64,000 bases of DNA, taken from the NCBI RefSeq assembly GCF_030770395.1, contig NZ_CP132480.1, positions 2,371,979-2,435,978 on the forward strand, read 5' to 3'. The translations under genes were made by a program, and so were the position numbers. Of the stretch, positions 17,601 to 27,596 are shown one piece after another. How positions within the stretch are numbered: the first letter of the stretch is position 1; every line of letters starts with the position of its first letter. This DNA comes from Telluria beijingensis (lineage in GTDB: Bacteria > Pseudomonadota > Gammaproteobacteria > Burkholderiales > Burkholderiaceae_D). Under the pieces are notes generated by a model. That model was not told where the DNA came from and searched no databases. It saw only the letters and a program-made list of their open reading frames with translations.

Positions 17601-17794
17601 TGCTGACGGCGGCCGCGGCGGCGCTGGCCATGATCCCATTGTCGCGGTCGACGTTCTGGGGGCCGATGGCGGTGGCGATCATGGGTGGCTTGATCGTGGC
17701 GACGGCGTTGACATTGTTGTTCTTGCCGGCGCTGTATGCGTTGTGGTTCCGGGTGAAAAAGCCCGAGCAGAGCGATATCTCCCTGAACCGCTAG
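14684..17794 (+). CDS. RND efflux pump inner-membrane transporter
   Basis: This proton-driven AcrB/MexB-superfamily transporter has 1036 residues, with twelve predicted helices and two large periplasmic loops. The N-terminus (SRWALEHIPLTRFLIAACML) and ALGLLVDDAIIAVEMMVRKM near residue 400 match the RND subgroup often called multidrug or AcrB-like. The paired aspartates (VDD) in helix 4 are those that relay protons in drug pumps. ATGA overlap with the adaptor gene shows coupling. The substrate cannot be stated. A very long antisense reading frame over the gene is a composition artefact. Confidence 0.92.
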   Translation: MKGFNLSRWALEHIPLTRFLIAACMLFGILSYFELGQDEDPPFTFRAMVVRAVWPGATALQMAEQVTDPLERKLQETPYIHTIRSFSKPGETTIILELRESTPPAETAPAWYQVRKKIGDIAGTLPQGVIGPFFNDEFGDTYGSIFALSGDGFTYAEMRDYADFVRQQLLRVPLVAKVEQFGVQNEKVYIEFSSKKFAQLGVPFEQIVNQIATQNQVEASGVLVTPTDNLQVRVTGALRTLGQIEDLQLRAGGTTFRLGDFATVKRGYQDPPADKMRFNGKEVIGLGVSMQKGGNIITMGEGMSETVARIRSQLPVGIELERVADQPQAVTASVGEFVKVLIEAVVIVLVVSFLALGLHTKPKWRVDVYPGLVVALSIPLVLAITFLFMRMLDISLHKISLGALIIALGLLVDDAIIAVEMMVRKMEEGLSRFEAATFAYTSTAMPMLTGTLITAAGFLPIGLAESAAGEYTFTMFSVNGLALLISWVVAVTFTPYIGFLLLKVKPHAAGEGGHHDVFDSPGYQRFRRLVHRCVEWRKTTIALSLGVFALGVFGFNFIEKQFFPDSSRPELMVELWSPEGTSFAANEAVVKRFEAFLAKQEGVQSVTSYVGTGSPRFYLPLDQIFPQSNVSQLVVLPVDTKARERLRLKIVEVFKTDFPEVRGRVKLLPNGPPVPYPVQFQVLGPDIGVVRTIADQVKEVMAANPNTQGVNDNWNESVKVLRLDLDQDKLRALGVTSQQVRRVVQTTLTGTPIGQFRESNRLIDMVVRQPLEERSTITRLQEALVPTAGGRAVTIGQVARVQFVWEPGVVWREGREWAIMVQSDVVEGIQGPTVTDQVNAKLGDIRARLPAGYRVVVEGAAADSSEAEASIMANVPLVLFITFTLLMLQLHSFSRSLLVFLTGPLGIAGAAMALLILDRPFGFVANLGVIALFGMIIRNSVILVDQIEHDIANGSHPWDAIVESAVRRCRPILLTAAAAALAMIPLSRSTFWGPMAVAIMGGLIVATALTLLFLPALYALWFRVKKPEQSDISLNR

Positions 17795-17802
17795 CATTCG
17801 CA

Positions 17803-17920
17803 CGTCGTTCCCGCCCTCGCCGGGCGCCTTGGCGGGAACCTAAGTTTGCGAGCGTTGCCGCCTGCGCATATTGCGTCACTGTGCGTAGAAACTTGGGTTC
17901 CCGCCTGCGCGGGAACGACG
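17803..17920. repeat. Hairpin-pair repeat element, copy A
   Basis: This 118-bp element ends in perfect 12-bp inverted repeats, CGTCGTTCCCGC and GCGGGAACGACG. Each end is itself a hairpin (TTCCCGC...GCGGGAA), and the inner side of the right unit reads CTTGGG. The left unit has a longer, eroded loop. It lies 9 bases after the RND pump stop and may double as a transcript end. Related units occur at 24462-24564 and 60024-60127. The rest of the gap to the tRNA (17921-18105) shows nothing I can identify. Confidence 0.8.
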
Positions 17921-18105
17921 TATTGAAGCTGACACTTAGAGCTCAGCCTTACGCAACACCCCGCACTCCTAAAAATGATGCCCAATAGTGTCAGAAATTC
18001 CAGTAAAATAATCGTTTGAAGTTGTAGCCCCTAAACATTGGAGTGCAGGGCGGCCGGTTTCACTGTCGGTCGTCCTTTGTTTTTGTGGCAATTATGCAAT
18101 CCTGA

Positions 18106-18192
18106 GCGAGGATGGCGAAATTGGTAGACGCACCAGGTTTAGGTCCTGACGCCAGCAATGGTGTGGGGGTTCGAGTCCCCCTCCTCGCACCA
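18106..18192 (+). tRNA. tRNA-Leu (anticodon TAG)
   Basis: This 87-base class II tRNA has an encoded CCA end. The acceptor GCGAGGA pairs with TCCTCGC, and the anticodon loop TTTAGGT contains TAG. A long variable arm and the T-loop GTTCGAGTC are present. It lies 31 bases upstream of tig, the usual betaproteobacterial arrangement. Confidence 0.95.
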
Positions 18193-18223
18193 CGAATAAT
18201 TATTTTTTTGGACGATTTTTACA

Positions 18224-19564
18224 ATGGCAACTGCAGTCGAAACCCTGGGTAAACTCGAGCGTCGCTTGACGATCTCTTTTCCGGTCGCTGACGTCCGTAC
18301 CGAAGTCGAAAAGCGCCTGAAACAGCAGGCCAAGACGGCCCGTGCCCCGGGCTTCCGTCCAGGCAAAGTCCCCCTCAAAATGGTCGCCGCCCAGTACGGC
18401 TACCAGATCGAAACCGACGTCCTGAACGACAAGGTCGGCCGCGCCTTCAATGAAGCCGCCGTCGCCAACGAACTGCGCGTTGCCGGTTTCCCGAAAATCG
18501 AACCGAAGCAAGACGCTGAAGAAGGCACCCTGTCCTTCGACGCCACCTTCGAAGTCTATCCAGAAGTCGTGATCGGCGACCTGGCCGCCGTCGAAGTCGA
18601 GACCGTCGCCACCGAAGTGAGCGACGTCGAGATCGACAAGACCATCGACATCCTGCGCAAGCAGCGCGTGCACTACCACACCAAGGGCGAAGAAGGCGAA
18701 CACGGCACCGGCGGCGAAGCCGTCGCTGCGAATGGCGACCGCGTGACCGTCGACTTCGTCGGCACCCTGGATGGCGTCGAGTTCGCCGGTGGCAAGGCCG
18801 ACGACTACGCCTTCGTGCTGGGCGAAGGCCGCATGCTGCCGGAATTCGAAGCCGCCACCGTCGGCCTGAAAGTCGGCGAAGCCAAGACCTTCCCGCTGGC
18901 CTTCCCGGAGGACTACCATGGCAAGGACGTCGCCGGTAAAACCGCCGAGTTCACCATCACCCTGAAGCAGCTGGAGTGGGCGCACCTGCCGGAAGTCGAC
19001 GCCGAATTCGCACAATCGCTGGGCATCGAAGACGGCTCGATCGAGAAAATGCGCGAAGACATCAAGGTCAACCTGGAACGCGAAGTGCGGGCCCGTGTCA
19101 AAGCACGTAACAAGGAAGCCGTGATGGACGCCCTGGTCAAGTCGACCGAACTGGACGTGCCGCAAGTCATGATCGAGCAGGATTCCGAGCGTCTGGCCGA
19201 AATGACCCGCCAGGACATGTCGCAGCGCGGCATGGACGTCTCCAAGCTGCCATTCCCGGCCGAGATGTTCAAGGACAAGGCAGAGCGCCGCGTGCGCCTG
19301 GGCCTGATCCTGTCGCAACTGGTCGCCGACAACAACCTGCAAGCGACCCAAGAGCAGGTGAAGGCGCAGATCGACGACTTCTCGCAAAGCTACGAAGACC
19401 CGAAAGAAGTCCTCAAGTACTATTTCAGCGACCGTCGTCGCCTGGGCGAAGTCGAAGCTCTTGTATTGGAAGAAAACGTCGTCAACTATGTACTCGGCAA
19501 GGCGAAAGTGTCGACCACGACCATCGCTTTCGATGAACTGATGGGCAGCGTCCCGCAGGCCTGA
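18224..19564 (+). CDS. tig: Trigger factor
   Basis: Trigger factor is a ribosome-bound chaperone and peptidyl-prolyl isomerase at the exit tunnel. It has 446 residues: an N-terminal ribosome-binding domain with the signature [12 protein letters not shown] from about residue 43, an FKBP-type domain ([14 protein letters not shown], about 165-250) and a helical C-terminal chaperone domain. The ribosome site is weak (GGAC). It is the first of tig-clpP-clpX-lon; a strong terminator directly after it means clpP may also have its own start. Confidence 0.97.
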   Translation: MATAVETLGKLERRLTISFPVADVRTEVEKRLKQQAKTARAPGFRPGKVPLKMVAAQYGYQIETDVLNDKVGRAFNEAAVANELRVAGFPKIEPKQDAEEGTLSFDATFEVYPEVVIGDLAAVEVETVATEVSDVEIDKTIDILRKQRVHYHTKGEEGEHGTGGEAVAANGDRVTVDFVGTLDGVEFAGGKADDYAFVLGEGRMLPEFEAATVGLKVGEAKTFPLAFPEDYHGKDVAGKTAEFTITLKQLEWAHLPEVDAEFAQSLGIEDGSIEKMREDIKVNLEREVRARVKARNKEAVMDALVKSTELDVPQVMIEQDSERLAEMTRQDMSQRGMDVSKLPFPAEMFKDKAERRVRLGLILSQLVADNNLQATQEQVKAQIDDFSQSYEDPKEVLKYYFSDRRRLGEVEALVLEENVVNYVLGKAKVSTTTIAFDELMGSVPQA

Positions 19565-19573
19565 TAAGCGTCG

Positions 19574-19604
19574 AAATGCCGGCCTGCGTGGCCGGCATTT
19601 TTTT
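19574..19604 (+). terminator. Intrinsic terminator after tig
   Basis: There is an 11-bp stem AAATGCCGGCC / GGCCGGCATTT with a 5-base loop, running into a T-tract that ends at 19604. Confidence 0.9.
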
Positions 19605-19635
19605 CCATGGCCTTTTTTTAAGGAACGAGACAGGT

Positions 19636-20259
19636 ATGATTCGTAATCCGGCATTGGATACACAAGCACTCGGCATGGTGCCGATGGTGATCGAACAGAG
19701 TGGGCGCGGCGAGCGCGCCTATGACATCTATTCGCGCCTCTTGAAAGAGCGCGTGATCTTCCTGGTCGGCCCTGTCAACGACCAGATGGCGAACCTGATC
19801 GTCGCCCAGATGCTGTTCCTGGAAAGTGAAAATCCTGACAAGGATATTTCGCTCTACATCAACTCCCCTGGCGGTTCGGTCTCGGCCGGCCTGGCGATCT
19901 TCGATACGATGAATTTCATCAAACCGGACGTGTCGACCCTGTGCACCGGCCTAGCCGCGTCGATGGGCGCGTTCCTGCTTGCCGCCGGCGCCAAGGGCAA
20001 GCGTTTCTCGCTTCCTAACTCGCGCGTCATGATCCACCAGCCTTCCGGTGGATCGCAGGGTATGGCTTCGGATATCGAAATCCAGGCCAAAGAGATCCTG
20101 TACCTGCGCGAGCGCCTCGCGCGCATCATGGCCGACAACACCGGCCAGAGCATCGAGCAAATCCACAAGGACACCGACCGCGACCGCTTCATGTCGGCTG
20201 AGGAGTCCGTCGAATATGGCATGATCGACAAGGTCCTGACCAGCCGCGGCCAAGCCTGA
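19636..20259 (+). CDS. clpP: ATP-dependent Clp protease proteolytic subunit
   Basis: ClpP is the serine protease barrel of ClpXP and ClpAP. The start is at [21 protein letters not shown] (ATG 19636), giving 207 residues. A longer in-frame start at 19576 would fall in the tig terminator and is rejected. Catalytic Ser109 lies in [11 protein letters not shown], His134 in RVMIHQP, and the Asp is in the [10 protein letters not shown] region. AAGGA lies about 12 bases upstream. It is followed by its own terminator and clpX. Confidence 0.97.
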   Translation: MIRNPALDTQALGMVPMVIEQSGRGERAYDIYSRLLKERVIFLVGPVNDQMANLIVAQMLFLESENPDKDISLYINSPGGSVSAGLAIFDTMNFIKPDVSTLCTGLAASMGAFLLAAGAKGKRFSLPNSRVMIHQPSGGSQGMASDIEIQAKEILYLRERLARIMADNTGQSIEQIHKDTDRDRFMSAEESVEYGMIDKVLTSRGQA

Positions 20260-20283
20260 ACCTCGTAAGAGGTGTTGGAAAAA

Positions 20284-20322
20284 AAACGCCCGGACGCGAT
20301 CACGTTCGGGCGTTTGTTTTTT
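20284..20322 (+). terminator. Intrinsic terminator after clpP
   Basis: The stem is AAACGCCCG / CGGGCGTTT, extended inwards by an ACG/CGT pairing after a mismatch, and is followed by GTTTTTT. It starts 25 bases after the clpP stop, implying that clpX has its own promoter. Confidence 0.85.
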
Positions 20323-20386
20323 ATTTCGGGTAGCATGTTCGTACGTGCACGAGTTGCGCTGCGTTGATGGCATGTCACACTCGCAC

Positions 20387-20415
20387 TTGTTGCATGCTCG
20401 TATAAGCGTTATATT
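20387..20415 (+). promoter_or_regulatory. Possible sigma-70 promoter of clpX
   Basis: TTGTTG (20387-20392), a 17-base spacer and TATATT (20410-20415) lie about 30 bases upstream of the clpX start and downstream of the clpP terminator. The -35 box is only a partial match. Confidence 0.4.
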
Positions 20416-20443
20416 CACAGCAATTCAATAGAGTCCTGCCCCC

Positions 20444-21712
20444 ATGTCAGACAAAAAATCCTCCAGCGGCGAAAAACTTCTGTACTGCTCCTTCTGCGGA
20501 AAGAGCCAGCACGAAGTCAAGAAGCTGATCGCGGGACCGTCGGTATTCATCTGCGATGAATGCATCGACCTGTGCAACGACATCATCCGCGATGAAACGT
20601 CGAACGTCGAAACGGTGGCGGGCGCCAAGTCCGACCTGCCGACGCCACACGAAATCACCGAATTGCTCGACCAGTATGTGATCGGCCAGCAAACGGCCAA
20701 GCGCATCCTGTCGGTCGCGGTGTACAACCATTACAAGCGCCTCAAGCACCTGGGCAAGAAAGACGAAGTCGAACTGGCCAAGAGCAATATCTTGCTGGTC
20801 GGCCCAACCGGTTCGGGTAAGACCCTGCTGGCCCAGACCCTGGCGCGCATGCTCAACGTCCCGTTCGTGATCGCCGACGCGACCACGCTGACCGAAGCCG
20901 GCTATGTCGGCGAAGACGTCGAGAACATCATCCAGAAGCTGCTGCAAAGCTGCAACTACGAAGTCGAGAAAGCCCAGCGCGGCATCGTCTACATCGACGA
21001 GATCGACAAGATTTCGCGCAAGTCCGACAATCCGTCGATCACCCGCGATGTGTCGGGCGAGGGCGTGCAGCAGGCGCTGCTGAAACTGATCGAGGGCACC
21101 ATGGCCTCGGTGCCGCCGCAGGGTGGCCGCAAGCATCCGAACCAGGACTTCGTGCAGATCGACACGACCAACATCATGTTCATCTGCGGCGGGGCCTTCG
21201 ATGGCCTGGCCAAGGTGATCCAGAACCGGTCGGTCAAGAGCGGCATCGGCTTCGGCGCCACCGTCAAGAGCCTTGACGACAGCTATAACGCCGAGATCCT
21301 GCTCGAAGCCGAACCAGAGGATTTGATTAAATTTGGTCTCATCCCTGAACTGGTCGGCCGCCTGCCGGTGGTGGCTGCGCTGTCCGAGCTGACCGAAGAG
21401 GCGCTGATTCAGATCCTGATCGAGCCGAAGAACGCGCTGATCAAGCAGTATTCGAAACTGCTCGAGATGGAAGGCGCCGAACTCGAAATCCGTCCTGCCG
21501 CGCTGCACGCAATCGCCAAGAAGGCGCTGGCGCGCAAGACCGGCGCCCGCGGCCTGCGTTCGATTCTCGAACACGCGCTGCTGGACGTGATGTATGAGTT
21601 GCCTAGCCAGCAAAATGTGGTGAAAGTCGTGATCGATGAAAATACGATCACGAATGGCGCGAAACCTTTGCTGATTTATAGCGAAACCGCCAAGGCTTCC
21701 GGAGAGAACTGA
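20444..21712 (+). CDS. clpX: ATP-dependent Clp protease ATPase subunit ClpX
   Basis: ClpX is an AAA+ unfoldase that feeds substrates to ClpP. It has 422 residues. The zinc-binding domain has Cys15, Cys18, Cys37 and Cys40; Walker A is GPTGSGKT; Walker B is [10 protein letters not shown]; and the pore loop is in the GYVGEDVE region. The IGF loop that docks on ClpP reads SGIGFGA. Length and motifs are canonical. Confidence 0.98.
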   Translation: MSDKKSSSGEKLLYCSFCGKSQHEVKKLIAGPSVFICDECIDLCNDIIRDETSNVETVAGAKSDLPTPHEITELLDQYVIGQQTAKRILSVAVYNHYKRLKHLGKKDEVELAKSNILLVGPTGSGKTLLAQTLARMLNVPFVIADATTLTEAGYVGEDVENIIQKLLQSCNYEVEKAQRGIVYIDEIDKISRKSDNPSITRDVSGEGVQQALLKLIEGTMASVPPQGGRKHPNQDFVQIDTTNIMFICGGAFDGLAKVIQNRSVKSGIGFGATVKSLDDSYNAEILLEAEPEDLIKFGLIPELVGRLPVVAALSELTEEALIQILIEPKNALIKQYSKLLEMEGAELEIRPAALHAIAKKALARKTGARGLRSILEHALLDVMYELPSQQNVVKVVIDENTITNGAKPLLIYSETAKASGEN

Positions 21713-21800
21713 AAAAACGCCACACGGATGTCACAAAAGGCTTGCCGTGTGGACTTAACTCGGTACAATCGATCTCAATAAAAGAGCCAGGCTTCAATCG

Positions 21801-21842
21801 AAAAGCCACTCGCGGTGCGCCGCGCAGTGGCTTTTTTTATTT
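21801..21842 (+). terminator. Intrinsic terminator between clpX and lon
   Basis: The stem AAAAGCCACT / AGTGGCTTTT has an internal GCGG/CCGC extension and is followed by a run of T and TATTT. It lies 88 bases after clpX. A promoter-like TTGCCG, 16 bases, TACAAT (21742-21769) lies between the stop and this hairpin, so it could also end a short separate transcript. Confidence 0.85.
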
Positions 21843-21924
21843 AGAATCGGTCTTTTATTGGAAGGGCTATATTCTCCGGCAAGTAGACGTTCTTTTACTT
21901 GTAGAAAATATTTTTGCTTGCGGT

Positions 21925-21953
21925 CTTGAGTTTCGACTGTCCAGCGCCCAACT
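21925..21953 (+). promoter_or_regulatory. Possible heat-shock (sigma-32) promoter of lon
   Basis: CTTGAGT, a 14-base spacer and GCCCAACT resemble the sigma-32 pattern CTTGAAA and CCCCATnT at normal spacing, 30 bases upstream of the lon start. lon is heat-shock controlled in proteobacteria. The match is imperfect (about 5 of 7 positions in each box). Confidence 0.35.
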
Positions 21954-21982
21954 TCAGCAACACGCTTTCTATAAGGTATGCC

Positions 21983-24397
<2,415 letters not shown>

Positions 24398-24419
24398 GCT
24401 CGTTAAGCAGTTCATGGAG

Positions 24420-24448
24420 CAGGCGCCCACGTGGCGCCTGTTTTTTTT
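24420..24448 (+). terminator. Intrinsic terminator after lon
   Basis: There is a perfect 8-bp stem CAGGCGCC / GGCGCCTG with a 5-base loop, followed by eight T. Confidence 0.93.
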
Positions 24449-24461
24449 CGCTGCACCAGAA

Positions 24462-24564
24462 CGTCGTGCCCGCGCAGGCGGGTACCCAAGTCATTCGCGT
24501 AAAGGCGGCGTTGGCGATCGACGCCTGTATGCAGGCTTGGGTACCCGCCTTCGCGGGTACGACG
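24462..24564. repeat. Hairpin-pair repeat element, copy B
   Basis: This 103-bp element is related to 17803-17920. Its outer ends are CGTCGTGCCCGC and GCGGGTACGACG (inverted, one mismatch), and inner CCCAAG/CTTGGG edges flank an unrelated centre. TTCCC is replaced by TGCCC or TACCC, compensated on the opposite arm (GGGTA) in the right hairpin. It lies between the lon terminator and the hupB promoter. The remainder of the gap (24565-24655) shows nothing recognised. Confidence 0.78.
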
Positions 24565-24655
24565 TCGAGTATCCGCTACGTCGCGGACGCGCCAGAACGT
24601 CAATACTGGCGGGCTTTTTGACCCGCTGACCGAAGCCTTCCTCGGCCATGCAAGC

Positions 24656-24686
24656 TTGACATCCCTATGTTGCCCTTGTTTAATAT
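24656..24686 (+). promoter_or_regulatory. Sigma-70 promoter of hupB
   Basis: A consensus TTGACA (24656-24661) is followed after 17 bases by TTTAATAT (24679-24686), which contains -10-like hexamers at 17-19-base spacing. It lies about 60 bases before the GTG start, leaving a short leader. Confidence 0.75.
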
Positions 24687-24746
24687 ACGCTTGCACTTTT
24701 GCACCAATGGCGCGATGTGCGTCACGAACGGAAAACGAGGAAACGA

Positions 24747-25019
24747 GTGAACAAGACAGAACTGATCGAAGAAATCGCGAAGTCCGCGGACATTACGAAG
24801 GCCTCCGCAACGCGTGCACTCGACGCCATGATCGAAGCCGTGACCGAGACCCTGAAGAAGAACGACAGCGTGACGCTGGTCGGCTTCGGCACCTTCACCG
24901 TGGGCGAGCGCGCAGCGCGTACCGGCCGCGATCCACGCACCAAGGAACCCATCAAGATCAAGGCTGCGAAGGTTCCGAAATTTAAGGCTGGTAAAGCGCT
25001 GAAAGATGCAGTAAACTAA
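24747..25019 (+). CDS. hupB: DNA-binding protein HU-beta
   Basis: HU-beta is a nucleoid-associated DNA-bending protein that works as a homodimer or with HU-alpha. The start is GTG at 24747 ([20 protein letters not shown]), with GAGG 6 bases upstream, giving 90 residues, the exact family length. The conserved [19 protein letters not shown] arm region and the [13 protein letters not shown] end are intact. It occupies the usual place after lon. Confidence 0.97.
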
Positions 25020-25048
25020 TGCCTTCTTCGCGATGACAAGCGTAGAAA

Positions 25049-25097
25049 GCAGCAGGATAATGTTGGTTCCGTCCTGATGCTGCGTTGATTGTTTTTT
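25049..25097 (+). terminator. Possible terminator after hupB
   Basis: GCAGC-AGGA pairs with TCCT and GCTGC across a loop, with a small bulge, and is followed by a T-rich stretch ending in six T just before the first tRNA-Asp. Confidence 0.4.
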
Positions 25098-25100
25098 GCT

Positions 25101-25177
25101 GGAGCGGTAGTTCAGTTGGTTAGAATACCGGCCTGTCACGGCGGGGGTCGCGGGTTCGAGCCCCGTCCGCTCCGCCA
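25101..25177 (+). tRNA. tRNA-Asp (GTC), copy 1, anticodon-stem mismatch
   Basis: This 77-base cloverleaf has encoded CCA and anticodon GTC. After the anticodon loop CTGTCAC it reads GGCGG, where copies 2-4 read GCCGG. The 30-40 pair is therefore G-G instead of G-C. The other stems are intact, including the D-stem GTTC/GAAT. It may fold less well or be a decaying copy. Confidence 0.9.
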
Positions 25178-25201
25178 ACAAAAAACATGAAACACAAGTC
25201 T

Positions 25202-25278
25202 GGAGCGGTAGGTCAGTTGGTTAGAATACCGGCCTGTCACGCCGGGGGTCGCGGGTTCGAGCCCCGTCCGCTCCGCCA
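25202..25278 (+). tRNA. tRNA-Asp (GTC), copy 2, D-stem mismatch
   Basis: The anticodon stem is perfect (CCGGC/GCCGG). The D-stem 5' strand is GGTC instead of GTTC against GAAT, so position 11 is G opposite A24 where U11-A24 is expected. Copy 4 has the same change. Confidence 0.9.
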
Positions 25279-25302
25279 ACAAAAAACATGAAACACAAGT
25301 CT

Positions 25303-25379
25303 GGAGCGGTAGTTCAGTTGGTTAGAATACCGGCCTGTCACGCCGGGGGTCGCGGGTTCGAGCCCCGTCCGCTCCGCCA
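25303..25379 (+). tRNA. tRNA-Asp (GTC), copy 3, canonical
   Basis: This is the only one of the four copies with both the normal D-stem (GTTC/GAAT) and the normal anticodon stem (CCGGC/GCCGG). It closely resembles E. coli tRNA-Asp, with GTC anticodon and encoded CCA. Confidence 0.95.
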
Positions 25380-25403
25380 ACAAAAAACATGAAACACAAG
25401 TCT

Positions 25404-25480
25404 GGAGCGGTAGGTCAGTTGGTTAGAATACCGGCCTGTCACGCCGGGGGTCGCGGGTTCGAGCCCCGTCCGCTCCGCCA
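25404..25480 (+). tRNA. tRNA-Asp (GTC), copy 4, D-stem mismatch
   Basis: It is identical to copy 2, including G11 opposite A24 in the D-stem. It is the last copy of the array; the sequence diverges from the spacer immediately after CCA. Confidence 0.9.
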
Positions 25481-25531
25481 GAATTCAGTAAGACAGGGGC
25501 AGCTCACCACGAGCCGCCTCGAAACGAGAAG

Positions 25532-25560
25532 AGGCGAACGCGAGTTCGCCTTTTTTTTTT
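25532..25560 (+). terminator. Intrinsic terminator after tRNA-Asp array
   Basis: The perfect 8-bp stem AGGCGAAC / GTTCGCCT has a GCGA loop and is followed by ten T, giving a very strong signal 51 bases after the last tRNA. Confidence 0.93.
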
Positions 25561-25602
25561 AACTAGTGCTGTTAATGCATTCTCAACCTTGAATGGCTGA
25601 CC

Positions 25603-27522
25603 ATGTTTGAATTTATTCGGACCCACAAGCGCTGGATGTACGGGATCCTGCTGCTCTTGATCATTCCCTCGTTCGTGTTCGTCGGGATGGAGAGTTACCA
25701 GAGCAATGATGGCGGCGCCGGTGTCGCCACCGTCGACGGCCAGAAGATCACCCAGCAGGAATGGGAAGATGCGCAGCGCCGCCAGATCGACCAGGCGCGC
25801 CAGATGATGGGCGCGCAGTTCGACCAGAAGATGTTCGAAACGTCGGAAGCCAAGCAGGCGATCCTCAACAACCTGGTCGCCGAACGCGCCATCAACGTCG
25901 AGATCAACCGCGCGCACATGACCGTGAGCGATGCGACCCTGCAGAAGACCATCATGGACATCCAGCAGTTCCGCCTGCCGGACGGTGGCTTCGACATGGA
26001 AGGCTATAAGGCCGCGCTGGCGGCGCAGGGCATGACGCCCGAGATGTTCGACCAGCGCCTGCGCCGCGACCTGGCAGTGCAGCAGTTGTCGGGCTCCATC
26101 CAGGCTACCGCCTTCGCGCCGCGTACCGTGTCCAACCGCCTGTCGGACATCAACGACCAGGAACGCGAAGTGCAGGAGCTCGTGTTCCCGCTCGCGACCT
26201 ACCTGCCGCAGGTGAAGGTCACCGACGAGATGGTCAAGGCCTATTACGACAAGAACGCGCAGCTGTTCCAGATCCCGGAGCAGGTGAAGGCCGAATACGT
26301 CGTGTTCGATGCGTCGACCGTCGAGGGCCAGGTGCAGGTGAGCGATGCCGAAGTCACCGACTTCTACAACAAGAACCTCAAGAACTACACCACGCCCGAG
26401 CAGCGCAGCGCGAGCCACATCCTGATCACGATGTCGCGCGACGCCAGCGCCGCCGACCAGGCAGCGGCCAAGAAGAAGGCCGAAGCCGTGCTGGCCGAGG
26501 TGCGCGCCAATCCGGACAACTTCGCGGCGATTGCCAAGGCCAACTCGCAAGACCCGGGCTCGGCCCAGTCGGGCGGCGACCTGGGCGTGGTCGAGAAGGG
26601 CCTGTTCGTGAAGTCGGTCGAGGATTCGATCTACGCGCTGAAAGAGGGCGAGACGAGCGGCCTGGTGCAGTCGGAATTCGGCTGGCACATCATCAAGGTC
26701 ACCGGCATCAAGCCGTCGTCGCAGCGTTCGCTGGACGACGCGAAGGCCGATATCGCCGCCGATCTCAAGAAGCAGAAGATGTCGGCCAAGTACACCGAAC
26801 TGGCCGGCGTGTTCAGCGAAACCGCGTATGACCAGTCCGAGAGCCTGAAGCCGGTCGCCGACAAGCTCAAGCTGCAGATCCAGACCGTCGACAACCTGAC
26901 CCGTACGCCGAACCCGGCGCTGGGCGATGCGCCGGTCAACAACGCCAAGTTCCTGGCGGCCCTGTTCAGCACCGACGCCGTCAAGAACAAGCGCAACACC
27001 GAAGCCGTCGAAGTGGCGCCGAGCGTGCTGGTGTCGGGCCGCGTGGTCGAGTTCCGTCCAGCCTCGAAGCGTCCGCTGGCCGAAGTCGATGCGCAGATCC
27101 GCCAGCGCGTGACGCTGGAAGAAGCGGCCCGCCTGGCGCGCGCCGCCGGCGAAGCGAAGCTGAACGCCGCCAAGGCGTCGGGCGACGCCACCGGCTTCGC
27201 CGCGCCTGTCGTCGTGTCGCGCACCAAGGAGCCAGCCATCAACCAGACCGCCGCGATCGCCGTGCTGAAGGCCGACGTGACCAAGCTGCCGGCCTATGTC
27301 GGCGTCGAGGTGCCGGGCCAGGGCTATGGCGTCTACCGCATCGGCAAGGTCTCGCAGCCGGCTACTCCGGATGCGGCGCGCCGCAAGCAGGAATCCGACC
27401 AGATCGGCCAGCTGGTGGGCCAGCAGCAGATGGTCGATTACGTCGAGGCGCTCAAGGCCAAGGCCAAGGTGAAGATCAACGTCCAGCCGGCTGAACTCGG
27501 CGCGAACAACGACGCTCAGTAA
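25603..27522 (+). CDS. ppiD: Periplasmic folding chaperone PpiD (SurA N-terminal/PpiC)
   Basis: This membrane-anchored periplasmic foldase sits near the Sec translocon and helps emerging proteins. It has 639 residues: a short cytoplasmic N-terminus, one helix (MYGILLLLIIPSFVFVGM, about 12-29), a SurA-like chaperone region, and a parvulin domain around residues 235-365 (ASHILITMSRD, GGDLGVVEKG, EFGWHIIKVTGI). Length and layout fit PpiD. It lies downstream of hupB and the tRNAs as in E. coli and other betaproteobacteria, and ends in a strong terminator. Confidence 0.93.
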   Translation: MFEFIRTHKRWMYGILLLLIIPSFVFVGMESYQSNDGGAGVATVDGQKITQQEWEDAQRRQIDQARQMMGAQFDQKMFETSEAKQAILNNLVAERAINVEINRAHMTVSDATLQKTIMDIQQFRLPDGGFDMEGYKAALAAQGMTPEMFDQRLRRDLAVQQLSGSIQATAFAPRTVSNRLSDINDQEREVQELVFPLATYLPQVKVTDEMVKAYYDKNAQLFQIPEQVKAEYVVFDASTVEGQVQVSDAEVTDFYNKNLKNYTTPEQRSASHILITMSRDASAADQAAAKKKAEAVLAEVRANPDNFAAIAKANSQDPGSAQSGGDLGVVEKGLFVKSVEDSIYALKEGETSGLVQSEFGWHIIKVTGIKPSSQRSLDDAKADIAADLKKQKMSAKYTELAGVFSETAYDQSESLKPVADKLKLQIQTVDNLTRTPNPALGDAPVNNAKFLAALFSTDAVKNKRNTEAVEVAPSVLVSGRVVEFRPASKRPLAEVDAQIRQRVTLEEAARLARAAGEAKLNAAKASGDATGFAAPVVVSRTKEPAINQTAAIAVLKADVTKLPAYVGVEVPGQGYGVYRIGKVSQPATPDAARRKQESDQIGQLVGQQQMVDYVEALKAKAKVKINVQPAELGANNDAQ

Positions 27523-27542
27523 GCGGATCGATCAATATCAAA

Positions 27543-27577
27543 AAAGCCCGGCTGCTCGCGCAGCCGGGCTTTGTTTT
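27543..27577 (+). terminator. Intrinsic terminator after ppiD
   Basis: The stem AAAGCCCGGCTGC / GCAGCCGGGCTTT, with TCGC loop, is followed by GTTTTT. Confidence 0.92.
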
Positions 27578-27596
27578 TATTGGAGAGGCTCGAATA

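Larger units (their letters stand above)
25101..25480 (+). repeat. Tandem array of four tRNA-Asp genes, 101-bp period
   Basis: Four tRNA-Asp genes start at 25101, 25202, 25303 and 25404. Each 77-base gene is separated by an identical 24-base A-rich spacer, so the whole 101-base unit was duplicated recently or is being homogenised. The copies differ only at tRNA positions 11 and 40. Confidence 0.93.

Noticed and set aside
14309..17803. A 1164-codon open frame antisense to the RND pump gene
   Set aside because: Its product is low-complexity, rich in His, Arg, Gln and Asp, with no domain. It mirrors the third-position GC bias of the pump gene, which itself is a complete RND protein.
19576..19635. 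Longer ClpP starting at 19576
   Set aside because: The extra codons lie in the tig terminator stem and are not part of the ClpP family.
21914..21982. Longer Lon starting at 21914
   Set aside because: The extra N-terminal residues are not conserved and overlap the likely promoter; ATG 21983 has an AAGG site.
25101..25480. CRISPR-like periodic array
   Set aside because: The 101-base period is made of whole tRNA-Asp genes with identical, not variable, spacers.
25101..25600. Integration site of a mobile element at the tRNA-Asp genes
   Set aside because: No truncated tRNA copy, integrase or foreign-looking sequence follows; ppiD is in its normal place.
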